Made by a program: the position numbers and the translations under genes | From: Citrobacter europaeus | GTDB lineage: Bacteria; Pseudomonadota; Gammaproteobacteria; Enterobacterales; Enterobacteriaceae | Direction of reading: 5' to 3' | Length of the DNA: 64,000 bases | Assembly: GCA_020099315.1 (NCBI GenBank) | Contig: CP083650.1 | Span: forward strand, 1,550,001-1,614,000 | Notes under the pieces: generated by a model | Seen by the model: only the letters and a program-made list of their open reading frames with translations | What the model was told of the DNA's origin: nothing | The model's database searches: none | In this document: positions 17,165 through 25,428 of the stretch, piece after piece | How the letters are laid out: each line of letters opens with the position of its first letter | Position numbering within the stretch: the first letter of the stretch is position 1

Positions 17165-18841
17165 CTAAGCAACGATCAGTTCATCTTCGGGGATTTTATC
17201 AGTAAGGATTTTTTCAGTTAGGGCTAGTGACTCACGATATTCTTTAGCCTCTGCAAACATCGTCCAATGCGCATCAATACTCATTTCTTGAATCGTAGAT
17301 TTGATGTCTTTTATACCAACATTGAAGAACTCTTTGCGTGAGTTAACTTTGTTCACTTGCTTATCGTTAAACACTTTGTGGAGATGATTTTCGAGTGATG
17401 GTGCATCATCACTGTAGATCATTGCATGCACATCGAATGAGAAAGGTACGCTGGCATCACCCAACTCACGGACGCGATCGAGCGGTTCAAGTCTGCGCGT
17501 CATCCCAATCTTATAAACGTTTTCTCCAAAGGAGCCTATGTTACTGATCACATATACGTGACCAGAGCGTGTTTGCTGCGCCATCGAGATAGCTCTTTGG
17601 TTTTTTGCTTCAGCTTCTTCGTATTTAATTTGTAGCTCAGCCAGTTTCTGTTCGAGGGCTATACGTTGTTCTTCGCCAGCAAGCATCAGTTCTTTAGTCG
17701 CTTTATCAATGGCCTGTTGAATTGCTTTTTCTTCTTTTTCAGCTTCTTTTATCGCTTTTTCATACTCGCGACGTGCTTTTTCTTCTTCACGTAACTGCTC
17801 TTTGATTCGTCTTTGTTCTTCTTTTTCCTCGAGCATAATTTCATTTACAGCAACCCCCCATTTAAGCTCGTTGAGTCGAGCCTGTAAGTAAATATCGGTG
17901 ATCTTAGCGGACCTAAAGGCTGAACCGTTAAAATTCACAAGCTCAAATGCATCTTTTATTTCTTGGGATAGTTTACCGTAATTGTTATGCTTAATTTTCG
18001 AAAGGGTGCTATCAACCTTCCCGTTAAAAGCATCTAGTACAAAATTGATTGCGGTGTTTCGTCTGTTCGGTTCGACATATTCACAGCTTGCAGCTTTGCT
18101 TGTTTTGATAAGAGACTTGGTTAACTCCCTGGCTTTTTGCAGCTCTTTCCCGGCATCCGTAAATTCATAATTCTCTGCCAGTTCGTCCAAAACACTTCGG
18201 TTTGGAACTATCCATTCATCACCGTACCCTTCAATTTTATTTTTCATTGACTTGGCTACAGCCTGATAGGTCTCTGCGAACTCTTTTGCTTCATATGCGG
18301 ACCCCGCAATTTCTTTTGCACGTATCTCAGCATCTGCGATTATTTTCATCGCATTATCATTTGCATTAGAGATCAGTTCATCCGCTTTACTATTCGCGTT
18401 ATCGAGTTGTTCTTTGGCTTTCAAGCGGGCATCACGAGCATCTTGGGTGATAGCGACAGCTTCGCTATTGGCATTGCTTATTGTTAATTCAGCCTGGTGG
18501 TGGGCTTCGTTCACTGCTCTTGCAGCTTTTTTTTGAGCTTCTTCTATCTTTTCTTTGGCTATGGCGTCAGCAGTTTTTATCTTCTTCTCAGCATTTAGGA
18601 CTGCATTATGCAATTCTTGATACTGCCATAAGGGAGCTGCTTTCCCTTCAAGTTCTGCGTGTTCGCGTATAGCCTGGGCTAATTTTTCCTGTGTTTCACC
18701 TAATTCACCTCCAAGAGTTTTATTACTGGAGGCTAAAACACTCATTTCCTCTCGATATTTTTTACTTTTCTTGAAAAGTACAACGGATAAAATGGGAGAG
18801 AGCAATGCTAATAAGAGTACTACTATAATAAATAAATCCAT
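17165..18841 (-). CDS. Membrane-anchored coiled-coil protein with T5orf172/GIY-YIG-like domain
   Basis: 558 residues. Residues about 3-25 are one hydrophobic segment (LFIIVVLLLALLSPILSVVL) and a KKSKKYR stop-transfer. Residues about 35-200 and 330-425 are long Glu/Lys/Ala-rich coiled coils. Between them lies a DUF4041-like region (YVEPNRRNTAINFVLDAFNG). The C-terminus (about 430-530) begins GHVYVISNIGSFGENVYKIG followed by MTRR, the T5orf172 variant of the GIY-YIG nuclease fold, with a later NSRKEFFNV segment. Proteins of this design are common in prophages and suspected of phage defence. It starts 20 bp after the cI stop, with AAGGA before the ATG, so it is probably expressed with the repressor in the lysogen. 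Confidence 0.85.
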   Translation of the reverse strand: MDLFIIVVLLLALLSPILSVVLFKKSKKYREEMSVLASSNKTLGGELGETQEKLAQAIREHAELEGKAAPLWQYQELHNAVLNAEKKIKTADAIAKEKIEEAQKKAARAVNEAHHQAELTISNANSEAVAITQDARDARLKAKEQLDNANSKADELISNANDNAMKIIADAEIRAKEIAGSAYEAKEFAETYQAVAKSMKNKIEGYGDEWIVPNRSVLDELAENYEFTDAGKELQKARELTKSLIKTSKAASCEYVEPNRRNTAINFVLDAFNGKVDSTLSKIKHNNYGKLSQEIKDAFELVNFNGSAFRSAKITDIYLQARLNELKWGVAVNEIMLEEKEEQRRIKEQLREEEKARREYEKAIKEAEKEEKAIQQAIDKATKELMLAGEEQRIALEQKLAELQIKYEEAEAKNQRAISMAQQTRSGHVYVISNIGSFGENVYKIGMTRRLEPLDRVRELGDASVPFSFDVHAMIYSDDAPSLENHLHKVFNDKQVNKVNSRKEFFNVGIKDIKSTIQEMSIDAHWTMFAEAKEYRESLALTEKILTDKIPEDELIVA

Positions 18842-18861
18842 TTCAAAATCCTTTTATCATA

Positions 18862-19458
18862 TCAATTTGAAACAGTTGTGCTTCTTACATATGCGATCAC
18901 TTCTATATCTGCAAAAGCACATTCAAAACTATTATCTGTAGTGGAAATTTTAATCATGCCCTTAGGCAATCTGGTGATGAGTCTGATGGAATAAGTTCCA
19001 TCAATGTTGATCAACCAGTGCCCATCAAGCACTTCTGTAAATTTTTGCTCACAGATGTATGTAGTAGGTCCGTCGAGAACAACAATCGGGGCAGAAAGCT
19101 TCGCAGGAAGAAATGACGCGTCAAAAACATATGAGCCATCTTCAACCATTTTTCCCGCAACCAGACGAAACTTCACGAGCTCTTCGGTGGTTGCTGTTTG
19201 AGAACTTAGTTTAAGGCCTTGCCCGGTGGTTAACCAATTGAGTGAAGTGCCTGTTTCGAGGGCACACTGAATTATCCAATCTGCGGGAAAGGTATCTCGC
19301 ATGTATCTATTAGCCAAAGTGCTTTTTGACACTTCTAAGTGGTCTGCAAGGGCCTGCCGTGTCGTAAACCCATATGCCTCGACCAATCGCTCAATCGCAG
19401 CCTTGCCACCCTGATTGGGATTTATTTTGATCTCATTTGGGTACTTTGATGTTGACAT
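18862..19458 (-). CDS. cI: CI-type lysogenic repressor (186-like)
   Basis: 198 residues. The N-terminal HTH region (about 20-75) follows the coliphage 186 CI pattern: EAYGFTTRQALADHLEVSKS, LANRYMRD, CALETGTSLNWLTTGQG. The C-terminal oligomerisation domain has GHWLINIDGTYSIRLITRLP, the 186 counterpart. No LexA-type autocleavage site is evident, as expected for a repressor removed by an antirepressor. It is divergent from the early operon, and the strong rightward promoter overlaps its start codon. The two cargo genes follow downstream. Confidence 0.93.
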   Translation of the reverse strand: MSTSKYPNEIKINPNQGGKAAIERLVEAYGFTTRQALADHLEVSKSTLANRYMRDTFPADWIIQCALETGTSLNWLTTGQGLKLSSQTATTEELVKFRLVAGKMVEDGSYVFDASFLPAKLSAPIVVLDGPTTYICEQKFTEVLDGHWLINIDGTYSIRLITRLPKGMIKISTTDNSFECAFADIEVIAYVRSTTVSN

Positions 19459-19505
19459 ATCTCTTATGCGATCCTAGTATCAATTTCGTTCCCATTTGGG
19501 GACTT
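19434..19505. promoter_or_regulatory. Direct-repeat operator candidates at the cI/early switch
   Basis: CATTTGGGTACTT (19434-19446, inside cI codons 5-9) and CATTTGGGGACTT (19493-19505) match at 12 of 13 bases, 59 bp apart, and bracket the rightward early promoter. They may bind CI or the Apl-like protein. Confidence 0.45.
19452..19480 (+). promoter_or_regulatory. Early lytic promoter (pR)
   Basis: TTGACA (19452-19457), 17-bp spacer, TAGTAT (19475-19480). A near-consensus sigma-70 promoter reading toward the apl/cII genes; the -35 overlaps the cI start codon. Confidence 0.75.
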
Positions 19506-19553
19506 GTCACGATTACTACCGGCTCACCACAAGCCAATAGGAGATGTTGCATC

Positions 19554-19775
19554 ATGACCCCTAACATTTCAATCACTCTGAATACACCGCACGTCACAAT
19601 TGAACGCTATAGCGAGCTAACAGGACTGCCTGTAGACACCATTAACGACATGCTCGCTGATGGTCGTTTGCCTCGCCACCGTCTGCGTAAGGACAAGAAG
19701 CGCGAGAAAGTGATGATTAATATCGTCGCGCTGACGGTTGATGCGCTTTCTGATTGCAATGTCGCTATTAGTTAG
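19554..19775 (+). CDS. Apl/Cox-type excisionase and regulator
   Basis: 73 residues, first gene of the early operon. A small MerR/Cox-like winged-helix region is visible (VTIERYSELTGLPVDTINDM, then LADGRLPRHRLRKDKK). In 186 and P2 this position holds Apl or Cox, which directs excision and represses the lysogenic promoter. The start at 19554 follows AGGAGA; the upstream in-frame extension overlaps the promoter and is not coding. Confidence 0.82.
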   Translation: MTPNISITLNTPHVTIERYSELTGLPVDTINDMLADGRLPRHRLRKDKKREKVMINIVALTVDALSDCNVAIS

Positions 19776-19807
19776 TTCCATTTTGAGATACATCGGAGTT
19801 TCTTGCT

Positions 19808-20317
19808 ATGTTTGACTATCGAGTTTCCAAACACCCGCATTTCGATGATGCCTGCCGTGCCTTTGCCTTACGTCATAACATGGCGAAGTTGGCAGAACGC
19901 GCTGGCATGAATGTCCAGACGCTGCGCAACAAGCTAAACCCGGAGCAACCGCATCAACTTACGCCGCCGGAGATCTGGCTGCTGACTGATATCACAGAAG
20001 ACTCAACGCTGGTTGACGGTTTTCTGGCTCAAATCCATTGCCTGCCGTGCGTACCATTGAATGAAGTGGCAAAAGAGAACCTGCCACATTACGTCATGAG
20101 TGCAACTGCGGAGATTGGGCGTGTAGCTGCAGGCGCAGTATCCGGTGATGTGAAAACCAGTGCAGGTCGCCGCGATGTTATCAACAGCATCAACGCTGTT
20201 ACACGCCTTATGGCCCTCACTGCAGTTTCATTGCACGCGCGTTTGCAGGCGAATCCGGCGATGGCAAGTGCAGTAGATACCGTAACGGGCCTCGGTGCTT
20301 CGTTCGGTCTGATCTGA
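19808..20317 (+). CDS. cII: CII, lysogeny-establishment activator (186-like)
   Basis: 169 residues, the length of 186 CII. It begins MFDYRVSKHPHFDDACRAFA. The HTH is in MAKLAERAGMNVQTLRNKLN, and a long helical C-terminal half (NSINAVTRLMALTAVSLHAR) follows. 186 CII activates the cI promoter on first infection. The order cI | apl | cII copies 186. Confidence 0.9.
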   Translation: MFDYRVSKHPHFDDACRAFALRHNMAKLAERAGMNVQTLRNKLNPEQPHQLTPPEIWLLTDITEDSTLVDGFLAQIHCLPCVPLNEVAKENLPHYVMSATAEIGRVAAGAVSGDVKTSAGRRDVINSINAVTRLMALTAVSLHARLQANPAMASAVDTVTGLGASFGLI

Positions 20318-20324
20318 GGTGGTT

Positions 20325-20525
20325 ATGCTGACTAAAGAACCCTCTTTTGCATCACTTCTCGTTAAGCAAAGTCCTGCAATGCACTGCGGTCATGGCTGGA
20401 TAATGGGGAAGGGTGGCAAGCGCTGGCACCCGTGCCGCTCTCAGGATGCGCTGCTGGCTGAACTGTCTACTAAAAAGCAGGGGAAACCATGGCTATTGAA
20501 GGCGATGCTGCGACTGTTCCGCTAA
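20325..20525 (+). CDS. Fil-like early protein (DUF2724)
   Basis: 66 residues, resembling the small 186 Fil family (FASLLVKQSPAMHCGHGWIM, GGKRWHPC). Fil of 186 blocks host division when overproduced. It lies 7 bp after cII; TGAGGTGG provides the ribosome site for ATG 20325. Its 3' end overlaps the next gene by 37 bp. Confidence 0.7.
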   Translation: MLTKEPSFASLLVKQSPAMHCGHGWIMGKGGKRWHPCRSQDALLAELSTKKQGKPWLLKAMLRLFR

Positions 20526-20830
20526 GTGCTGGCCTCCGCCTTAATGGGTTAAACCACATCGCGGAATTAAGGGCGAAAGTGTTTGGCTTAAATATTGATT
20601 CAGAACTGGAGCGCTTTATTAGCGATATGCGGGACCAACGGGATATTAACCATGAGCAGAATAAACGCGCATTAGCTGCAATATTCTTTATGGCAAAGAT
20701 TCCGGCGGAACGTCATAGCGTCAATGTTAGTGAGCTGACGACTGACGAAAAGCGGGAGCTGATTAAAGCAATGAACCATTTCCGTACAGTGGTGAGTTTA
20801 TTTCCAAATCGGCTAGCCATGCCGAATTAA
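20489..20830 (+). CDS. P2/186 early-region protein of unknown function
   Basis: 113 residues, soluble, acidic and helical (ELERFISDMRDQRDINHEQN, ELTTDEKRELIKAMNHFRTV). It resembles conserved early proteins of P2-like phages with no known role. AGGGGAAACC precedes ATG 20489. Confidence 0.75.
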   Translation: MAIEGDAATVPLSAGLRLNGLNHIAELRAKVFGLNIDSELERFISDMRDQRDINHEQNKRALAAIFFMAKIPAERHSVNVSELTTDEKRELIKAMNHFRTVVSLFPNRLAMPN

Positions 20831-20897
20831 TTCACAACCGAAATTAAAGGCGTAAACCCGCCGGGCTTCTTATTGCCCAAATTCAGGAGAAACAACA

Positions 20898-21131
20898 ATG
20901 CGAAATATTGAAACCCGTATCACCAAAACAGGACCAGATGATGCTGGCCTTAACCAGATGCTGACTGATGCACGCATGGAAGAACGCCGGGCACGTGCTG
21001 CGGCAATGGCTGCCCGTCTTGATAGCCTGGCTTGCCGTATCACATCCAGCCAGCTTAACCACGTTGAGGCGGCAGAGCTGCTGCGCGTTGCAGCTGAAAA
21101 CATTCAGAACGAAGCGCAGGAGATCCACTGA
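20898..21131 (+). CDS. DUF2732-like early phage protein
   Basis: 77 residues, entirely helical, with MEERRARAAAMAARLDSLAC and NHVEAAELLRVAAENIQNEA. A conserved small early protein of P2/186-type phages, function unknown. AGGAG precedes the start. Its stop overlaps the start of the next gene by one base. Confidence 0.78.
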   Translation: MRNIETRITKTGPDDAGLNQMLTDARMEERRARAAAMAARLDSLACRITSSQLNHVEAAELLRVAAENIQNEAQEIH

Positions 21132-21358
21132 TGGCTGATTCAATGGACCTTGTACAGCAGCGCGTTGAAGAAGAACGCCAGCGCCATATCCACACCGCCC
21201 GCAACAGAACGCCGGGCGTTTCACGTGTGCTTTGCATTGATTGCGATGCACCGATCCCGCCAGCACGCCGCCGCGCCATTCCGGGTGTGCAGTGCTGCGT
21301 CACCTGTCAGGAAATTGCAGAGCTGAAAGGCAAACATTACATAGGGGGTGCTGTATGA
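21131..21358 (+). CDS. TraR/DksA-type zinc-finger protein
   Basis: 75 residues. A C4 zinc finger is visible as CIDCDAPIPPARR followed by CCVTCQE, preceded by a short helix (LVQQRVEEERQRH). This is the miniature TraR/DksA type found in P2-like phages, likely binding RNA polymerase in the secondary channel. It overlaps both neighbours by ATGA-type junctions. Confidence 0.85.
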   Translation: MADSMDLVQQRVEEERQRHIHTARNRTPGVSRVLCIDCDAPIPPARRRAIPGVQCCVTCQEIAELKGKHYIGGAV

Positions 21359-22212
21359 GCACCATCCTGAAATGGGCGGGAAATAAAACCGCAATAATGC
21401 CGGAACTGATTAAACACCTTCCTGCGGGCCCGCGACTGGTTGAACCTTTCGCGGGTTCCTGTGCTGTGATGATGGCGACAGACTATCCTCATTATCTTGT
21501 CGCGGATATTAATCCAGACCTGATTAATCTTTATCAGGTGATTAAGAATGATGTTGAATACTTCATCAAAGAGGGCCGATATCTTTTTGAAGCCCGTAAT
21601 GATTCAGAGACATATTATAAGACGAGACAGGAGTTTAACTTGCGCCATGGTGGCGCAATTGAACGCGCATTGTATTTCTTATATTTAAATCGCTATGGTT
21701 ATCGCGGACTGTGTCGCTATAACTTGAAAGGTTATTTTAATGTTCCTTACGGTAATTATAAAAAACCGTACTTCCCTGAAAACGAAATACGTGCATTTGC
21801 AGAAAAAGCAAAACGCGCGACGTTTATCTGCGCCAGTTATGACGAAACGCTGGCACTGCTGCAGACGGGTGATGTGGTTTATTGTGATCCGCCATATGAC
21901 GGCACGTTTAACGGATATCACACCGCTGGTTTTACAGAGGATGATCAGTACCATCTGGCGTCTATTCTTGAACGCCGGTCATCAGAAGGCCATACGGTTA
22001 TCGTGTCCAACAGCGATACGTCTCTGATCCGTTCGCTTTATCGTGATTTTACCCACCATCGTATAACCGCTAAGCGTAGCATGGGCGTGTCAGCCGGTGA
22101 TGGTAAAACTGCAGTAGAAATTATCGCCACAAAATCAGCATGTTGGTTTGGTGTTGATTTGGCCTCTGGTCCTGATGTCTCGGTGGAAACTGAGGTGCGG
22201 GCGTGGCAGTGA
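21355..22212 (+). CDS. dam: Phage DNA adenine (Dam-type) methyltransferase
   Basis: 285 residues, D12-class N6-adenine methylase. The SAM-binding motif is ILKWAGNKTAIMPELIKHLP with LVEPFAGSCAV; the catalytic motif is DVVYCDPPYDGTFNGYH (DPPY). Conserved LNRYGYRGLCRYN is typical of Dam, so GATC is the likely target. The start at 21355 overlaps the previous stop. It probably modifies phage DNA or alters initiation and regulation at GATC sites. Confidence 0.92.
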   Translation: MSTILKWAGNKTAIMPELIKHLPAGPRLVEPFAGSCAVMMATDYPHYLVADINPDLINLYQVIKNDVEYFIKEGRYLFEARNDSETYYKTRQEFNLRHGGAIERALYFLYLNRYGYRGLCRYNLKGYFNVPYGNYKKPYFPENEIRAFAEKAKRATFICASYDETLALLQTGDVVYCDPPYDGTFNGYHTAGFTEDDQYHLASILERRSSEGHTVIVSNSDTSLIRSLYRDFTHHRITAKRSMGVSAGDGKTAVEIIATKSACWFGVDLASGPDVSVETEVRAWQ

Positions 22213-24611
22213 GTAAATTCACATTACATCATGCACAAACCACCGGCGGCTCGAATGAGGCCGCCGTGGCCTTTCCATGGAATACCCCAAAAAGAGCGGT
22301 TAACCCGTATCTGGAACCGGCGGAAGTTGCGCCGGAGTCTGCGCTTTCAAACCTCATCGCTCTGTACGCTGCGGATAACGAGCAGGAGCATCTGCGCCGT
22401 GAGGCGCTGAGTGATAAGGTTTGGGAACGTTATTTCTTCAATGAATCCCGCGATCCTGTCCAGCGTGAAATGGAGCAGGATCGGCTGATTAGCCATGTCA
22501 AAATGGCCCGCGAACAGCAGCGCGTTAATCCCGATTTGGTGATTATTGCCGATGTTAGCGCCATGCCTGCCCATATTAGCAAGCCTTTGCTGGAGCGGAT
22601 TAAATACTTCCATAGCCTGGGCAGGGCTAAAGCTTATTCCCGCTATCTGCGCGAAACAATCAGGCCTTGTCTGGAGCGGCTGGAGCGCGTGCGTGACAGC
22701 CAGGTGTCTGCGTCTTTCCGGTTCATGGCGAGCCAGGACGGGCTGGAGGGGCTGCTGGTACTGCCTGAAATGAATCAGGAGCAGGTCAAGCGCCTTTCCA
22801 CGCTGGTTGCGGCACATATGAGCATGTGTCTTGATGCGGCCTGCGGTGATCTGTTTGTCAGTGACGATGTTAAACCAGAAGAAATCCGCCAGGCATGGGA
22901 AAGGGTTGCTGCAGAAGCCATGCGCCTTGAGGTCATCCCGCCTGCCTTTGAGCAGTTGCGCCGCAAAAAGCGCCGCCGCAAGCCGGTGCCTTATGAACTG
23001 ATCCCACCGTCGCTGGCGCGCATGCTGTGCGCGGACTGGTGGTATCGCAAATTGTGGCAGATGCGCTGCGAGTGGCGGGAGGAGCAGCTGCGCGCCGTCT
23101 GCCTGGTCAACAAGAAAGCGTCCCCGTATGTCAGCTATGAAGCCGTGATCCACAAACGCGAGCAGCGCCGCAAATCGCTGGAGTTCTTCCGCTCGCATGA
23201 GCTGGTCAACGAATACGGTGACACGCTGGATATGGAAGATGTGGTGAACGCCAGCAACAGCAACCCGGCGCACCGCCGTAATGAAATGATGGCCTGTGTT
23301 AAAGGGCTGGAGCTGATCGCGGAAATGCGCGGAGACTGCGCCGTGTTCTATACCATCACCTGCCCGTCACGCTTCCACGCAACCCTCAACAACGGCAGAC
23401 CTAATCCGAAATGGACCAGCGCCACGGTCCGGCAGAGCAGTGACTATCTGGTTGATACATTCGCCGCTTTCCGCAAGGCCATGCACAAAGCCGGGCTGCG
23501 CTGGTACGGCGTCCGCGTTGCAGAGCCGCACCATGACGGCACTGTGCACTGGCATCTTCTGTGCTTTATGCGCAAAAAAGACCGTCGTTCCATCACCGCG
23601 CTGCTGCGTAAGTTTGCCATCCGTGAAGACCGCGAGGAGCTGGGCACCAATACCGGACCGCGCTTCAAGTCCGAGCTAATCAACCCGCGCAAGGGCACAC
23701 CGACAAGCTACATCGCCAAATACATCAGTAAGAACATCGACGGGCGCGGGCTGGCTAAAGAAATCAGCAAAGAAACCGGCAGATCACTGCGTGACAGCGC
23801 CGAGCATGTCAGCGCCTGGGCGTCACTGCACCGTGTCCAGCAATTTCGTTTCTTTGGTATTCCGGGGCGTCAGGCATACCGCGAGCTGCGCCTGCTGGCT
23901 GGTCAGGCGGCGAGAGTGCAGGGCGAACGCAAAGCAGGTGCGCCGGTACTGGATAATCCACGTCTGGATGCGGTACTGGCGGCGGCTGATGCGGGCTGCT
24001 TTGCCACCTACATCATGAAGCAGGGCGGTGTGCTGGTTCCCCGTAAACATCACCTTGTCCGCACGGCATATGAACTTAACGACGAACCGAGCGCCTACGG
24101 CGATCACGGTATCCGTATCTATGGCATCTGGTCCCCGATTGCAGAGGGCAAGATTTGCACGCACGCGGTCAAGTGGAAAAAGGTTCGTAAGGCCGTTGAC
24201 GTTCAGGAGGCGGCAGCCGACCAGGGCGCTTGCGCCCCTTGGACTCGTGGCAATAACTGTCCCCCTGTTGAAAATCTGAACAAATCAGGGGGTGATTTGC
24301 CCGATATTAAAACCATGAATGAGCAGGAACTGCACGATTACCTCCACAATATGGGCCAGAAGGAACGCCGGGAGCTGACAGCCAGGTTAAGACTGGTAAA
24401 ACCGAAGCGGAAAAAAGCATTCAAACAGAGTATTTCGGAGCAGCAGCGCCTGCAGCTTGAGGCAGAACTGACTGCCAGAGGGTTTGAAGGTAGTGCATCT
24501 GAGATTGATTTGCTTCTGCGTGGTGGCAGCATTCCGTCAGGTGCCGGGCTACGGATTTTTTACCGCAACCATCGACTGCAGGAAGATGACAAATGGCGCC
24601 AGTGGTACTGA
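22203..24611 (+). CDS. A: Gene A replication initiator endonuclease (rolling circle)
   Basis: 802 residues, larger than P2 A (761). It nicks the phage origin and stays covalently attached to start rolling-circle replication. The HUH motif reads HHDGTVHWHLLCF (His449 and His451). The active-site pair is YIAKY (Tyr503 and Tyr507), matching the two catalytic tyrosines of P2 A. The origin in P2 lies inside this gene. The GTG at 22203 overlaps dam by 10 bp and is preceded by AGGTGCGGGC. The basic C-terminal tail after about residue 695 is variable in the family. Confidence 0.94.
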   Translation: MAVSKFTLHHAQTTGGSNEAAVAFPWNTPKRAVNPYLEPAEVAPESALSNLIALYAADNEQEHLRREALSDKVWERYFFNESRDPVQREMEQDRLISHVKMAREQQRVNPDLVIIADVSAMPAHISKPLLERIKYFHSLGRAKAYSRYLRETIRPCLERLERVRDSQVSASFRFMASQDGLEGLLVLPEMNQEQVKRLSTLVAAHMSMCLDAACGDLFVSDDVKPEEIRQAWERVAAEAMRLEVIPPAFEQLRRKKRRRKPVPYELIPPSLARMLCADWWYRKLWQMRCEWREEQLRAVCLVNKKASPYVSYEAVIHKREQRRKSLEFFRSHELVNEYGDTLDMEDVVNASNSNPAHRRNEMMACVKGLELIAEMRGDCAVFYTITCPSRFHATLNNGRPNPKWTSATVRQSSDYLVDTFAAFRKAMHKAGLRWYGVRVAEPHHDGTVHWHLLCFMRKKDRRSITALLRKFAIREDREELGTNTGPRFKSELINPRKGTPTSYIAKYISKNIDGRGLAKEISKETGRSLRDSAEHVSAWASLHRVQQFRFFGIPGRQAYRELRLLAGQAARVQGERKAGAPVLDNPRLDAVLAAADAGCFATYIMKQGGVLVPRKHHLVRTAYELNDEPSAYGDHGIRIYGIWSPIAEGKICTHAVKWKKVRKAVDVQEAAADQGACAPWTRGNNCPPVENLNKSGGDLPDIKTMNEQELHDYLHNMGQKERRELTARLRLVKPKRKKAFKQSISEQQRLQLEAELTARGFEGSASEIDLLLRGGSIPSGAGLRIFYRNHRLQEDDKWRQWY

Positions 24612-24705
24612 CGGTAAGGTTTTAACAATTCATGCTCTTAACGACCCTCGTAAGAACGTTCTCATTGACGGATAAAAAATATTTTACTTTTGGATATCAG
24701 GGGTA

Positions 24706-24725
24706 TACTGTATATATAAACAGTG
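24706..24725 (+). promoter_or_regulatory. LexA (SOS) box
   Basis: TACTGTATATATAAACAGTG matches the LexA consensus CTG-N10-CAG with a fully AT spacer. It lies 48 bp upstream of the two-gene unit at 24773-25206. In phage 186 a LexA-controlled gene (tum) at this place drives induction. Confidence 0.88.
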
Positions 24726-24772
24726 GATATGCATACAGTTAACGCATGTCCGGGGTCGTGATAGGAGGGAAG

Positions 24773-24961
24773 ATGCAGGACTATCTTTTGGAGTCGTTGA
24801 AGCTCCAGCGCATTGATTTTTTTATTAAGCTTGTAGCGGCTAGTGAGTGCAGCGACGAAGAAAAGCGGCTGGCTATCCAGTGGGTGTCTGAATTGACCGA
24901 CGAGCTGATGGCGAAAATCCGCAGCCATGAATACTGCCGGTCAATGGACGTAACCAGTTAA
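24773..24961 (+). CDS. Small SOS-controlled phage protein
   Basis: 62 residues, highly charged and helical (LLESLKLQRIDFFIKLVAAS, EEKRLAIQWVSELTDELMAK). No named family is recognised. It is the first gene after the LexA box, with GGAGGGA before ATG 24773, and precedes the dinI-like gene by 11 bp. By position it could act in SOS-triggered inactivation of CI, like 186 Tum. Confidence 0.7.
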   Translation: MQDYLLESLKLQRIDFFIKLVAASECSDEEKRLAIQWVSELTDELMAKIRSHEYCRSMDVTS

Positions 24962-24972
24962 GGGAAATCTGT

Positions 24973-25206
24973 ATGCGCATTGAAATAATGATCGATAAAG
25001 AGCAGAAGATTAGCCAGGCTACACTGGACGCCCTTGAATCCGAGCTTTACCGTAATTTGCGCCCTCTGTATCCCAAAACAGCAATTCGTATCCGTAAGGG
25101 CAGTGCCAACGGCGTTGAGCTGAGCGGGTTAAAACTGGATGAAGATAAAAAGCGAGTGATGGAAATAATGCAGCAGGTCTGGGAGGACGACAGCTGGTTA
25201 CATTAG
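24973..25206 (+). CDS. DinI-like protein
   Basis: 77 residues, full-length DinI family: MRIEIMIDKEQKISQATLDA at the start and EDKKRVMEIMQQVWEDDSWLH at the end, where E. coli DinI has the acidic RecA-binding helix. DinI modulates RecA filaments and LexA/UmuD cleavage. In 186-type phages a LexA-controlled gene here makes the Tum antirepressor. This gene may tune the SOS response or help remove CI. Confidence 0.85.
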   Translation: MRIEIMIDKEQKISQATLDALESELYRNLRPLYPKTAIRIRKGSANGVELSGLKLDEDKKRVMEIMQQVWEDDSWLH

Positions 25207-25340
25207 CGAACGTTGCGGACGATAAAACTGGTTTTTACCGTCCGCAAGGTTGAACAACGAGCCACGCGAGGCGTTAGTGCTGTTGTGCATGTCTATGCCG
25301 CATGAAATCGCATGATCGTTTGAGGATCGTTTTTGCTCAG

Positions 25341-25364
25341 GCCCGCCAGAACTGGCGGGCTTTT
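25341..25364 (+). terminator. Terminator of the early operon
   Basis: GCCCGCCA-GAAC-TGGCGGGC, 8-bp GC stem, followed by TTTT. Confidence 0.88.
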
Positions 25365-25409
25365 GCTTATGTCATGCAGGTGCATGAAAACCACTACACA
25401 AAGCGGGCA

Positions 25410-25428
25410 GGCGTGGCGGGGATACGAG
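25410..25428. other. cos site (19-nt cohesive end)
   Basis: GGCGTGGCGGGGATACGAG resembles the 19-nt cohesive ends of 186 (GGCGTGGCGGGGAAAGCAT) and P2 (GGCGAGGCGGGGAAAGCAC). Position between the early operon and the Q-P terminase side is where cos lies in P2. The exact cut is inferred from the similarity. Confidence 0.75.

Noticed and set aside
22347..23273. 308-codon open frame on the minus strand
   Set aside because: Lies wholly inside gene A, which has clear HUH and Tyr motifs. The minus-strand product is His/Gln-rich and has no ribosome site or family. GC-rich genes often leave the opposite strand open.
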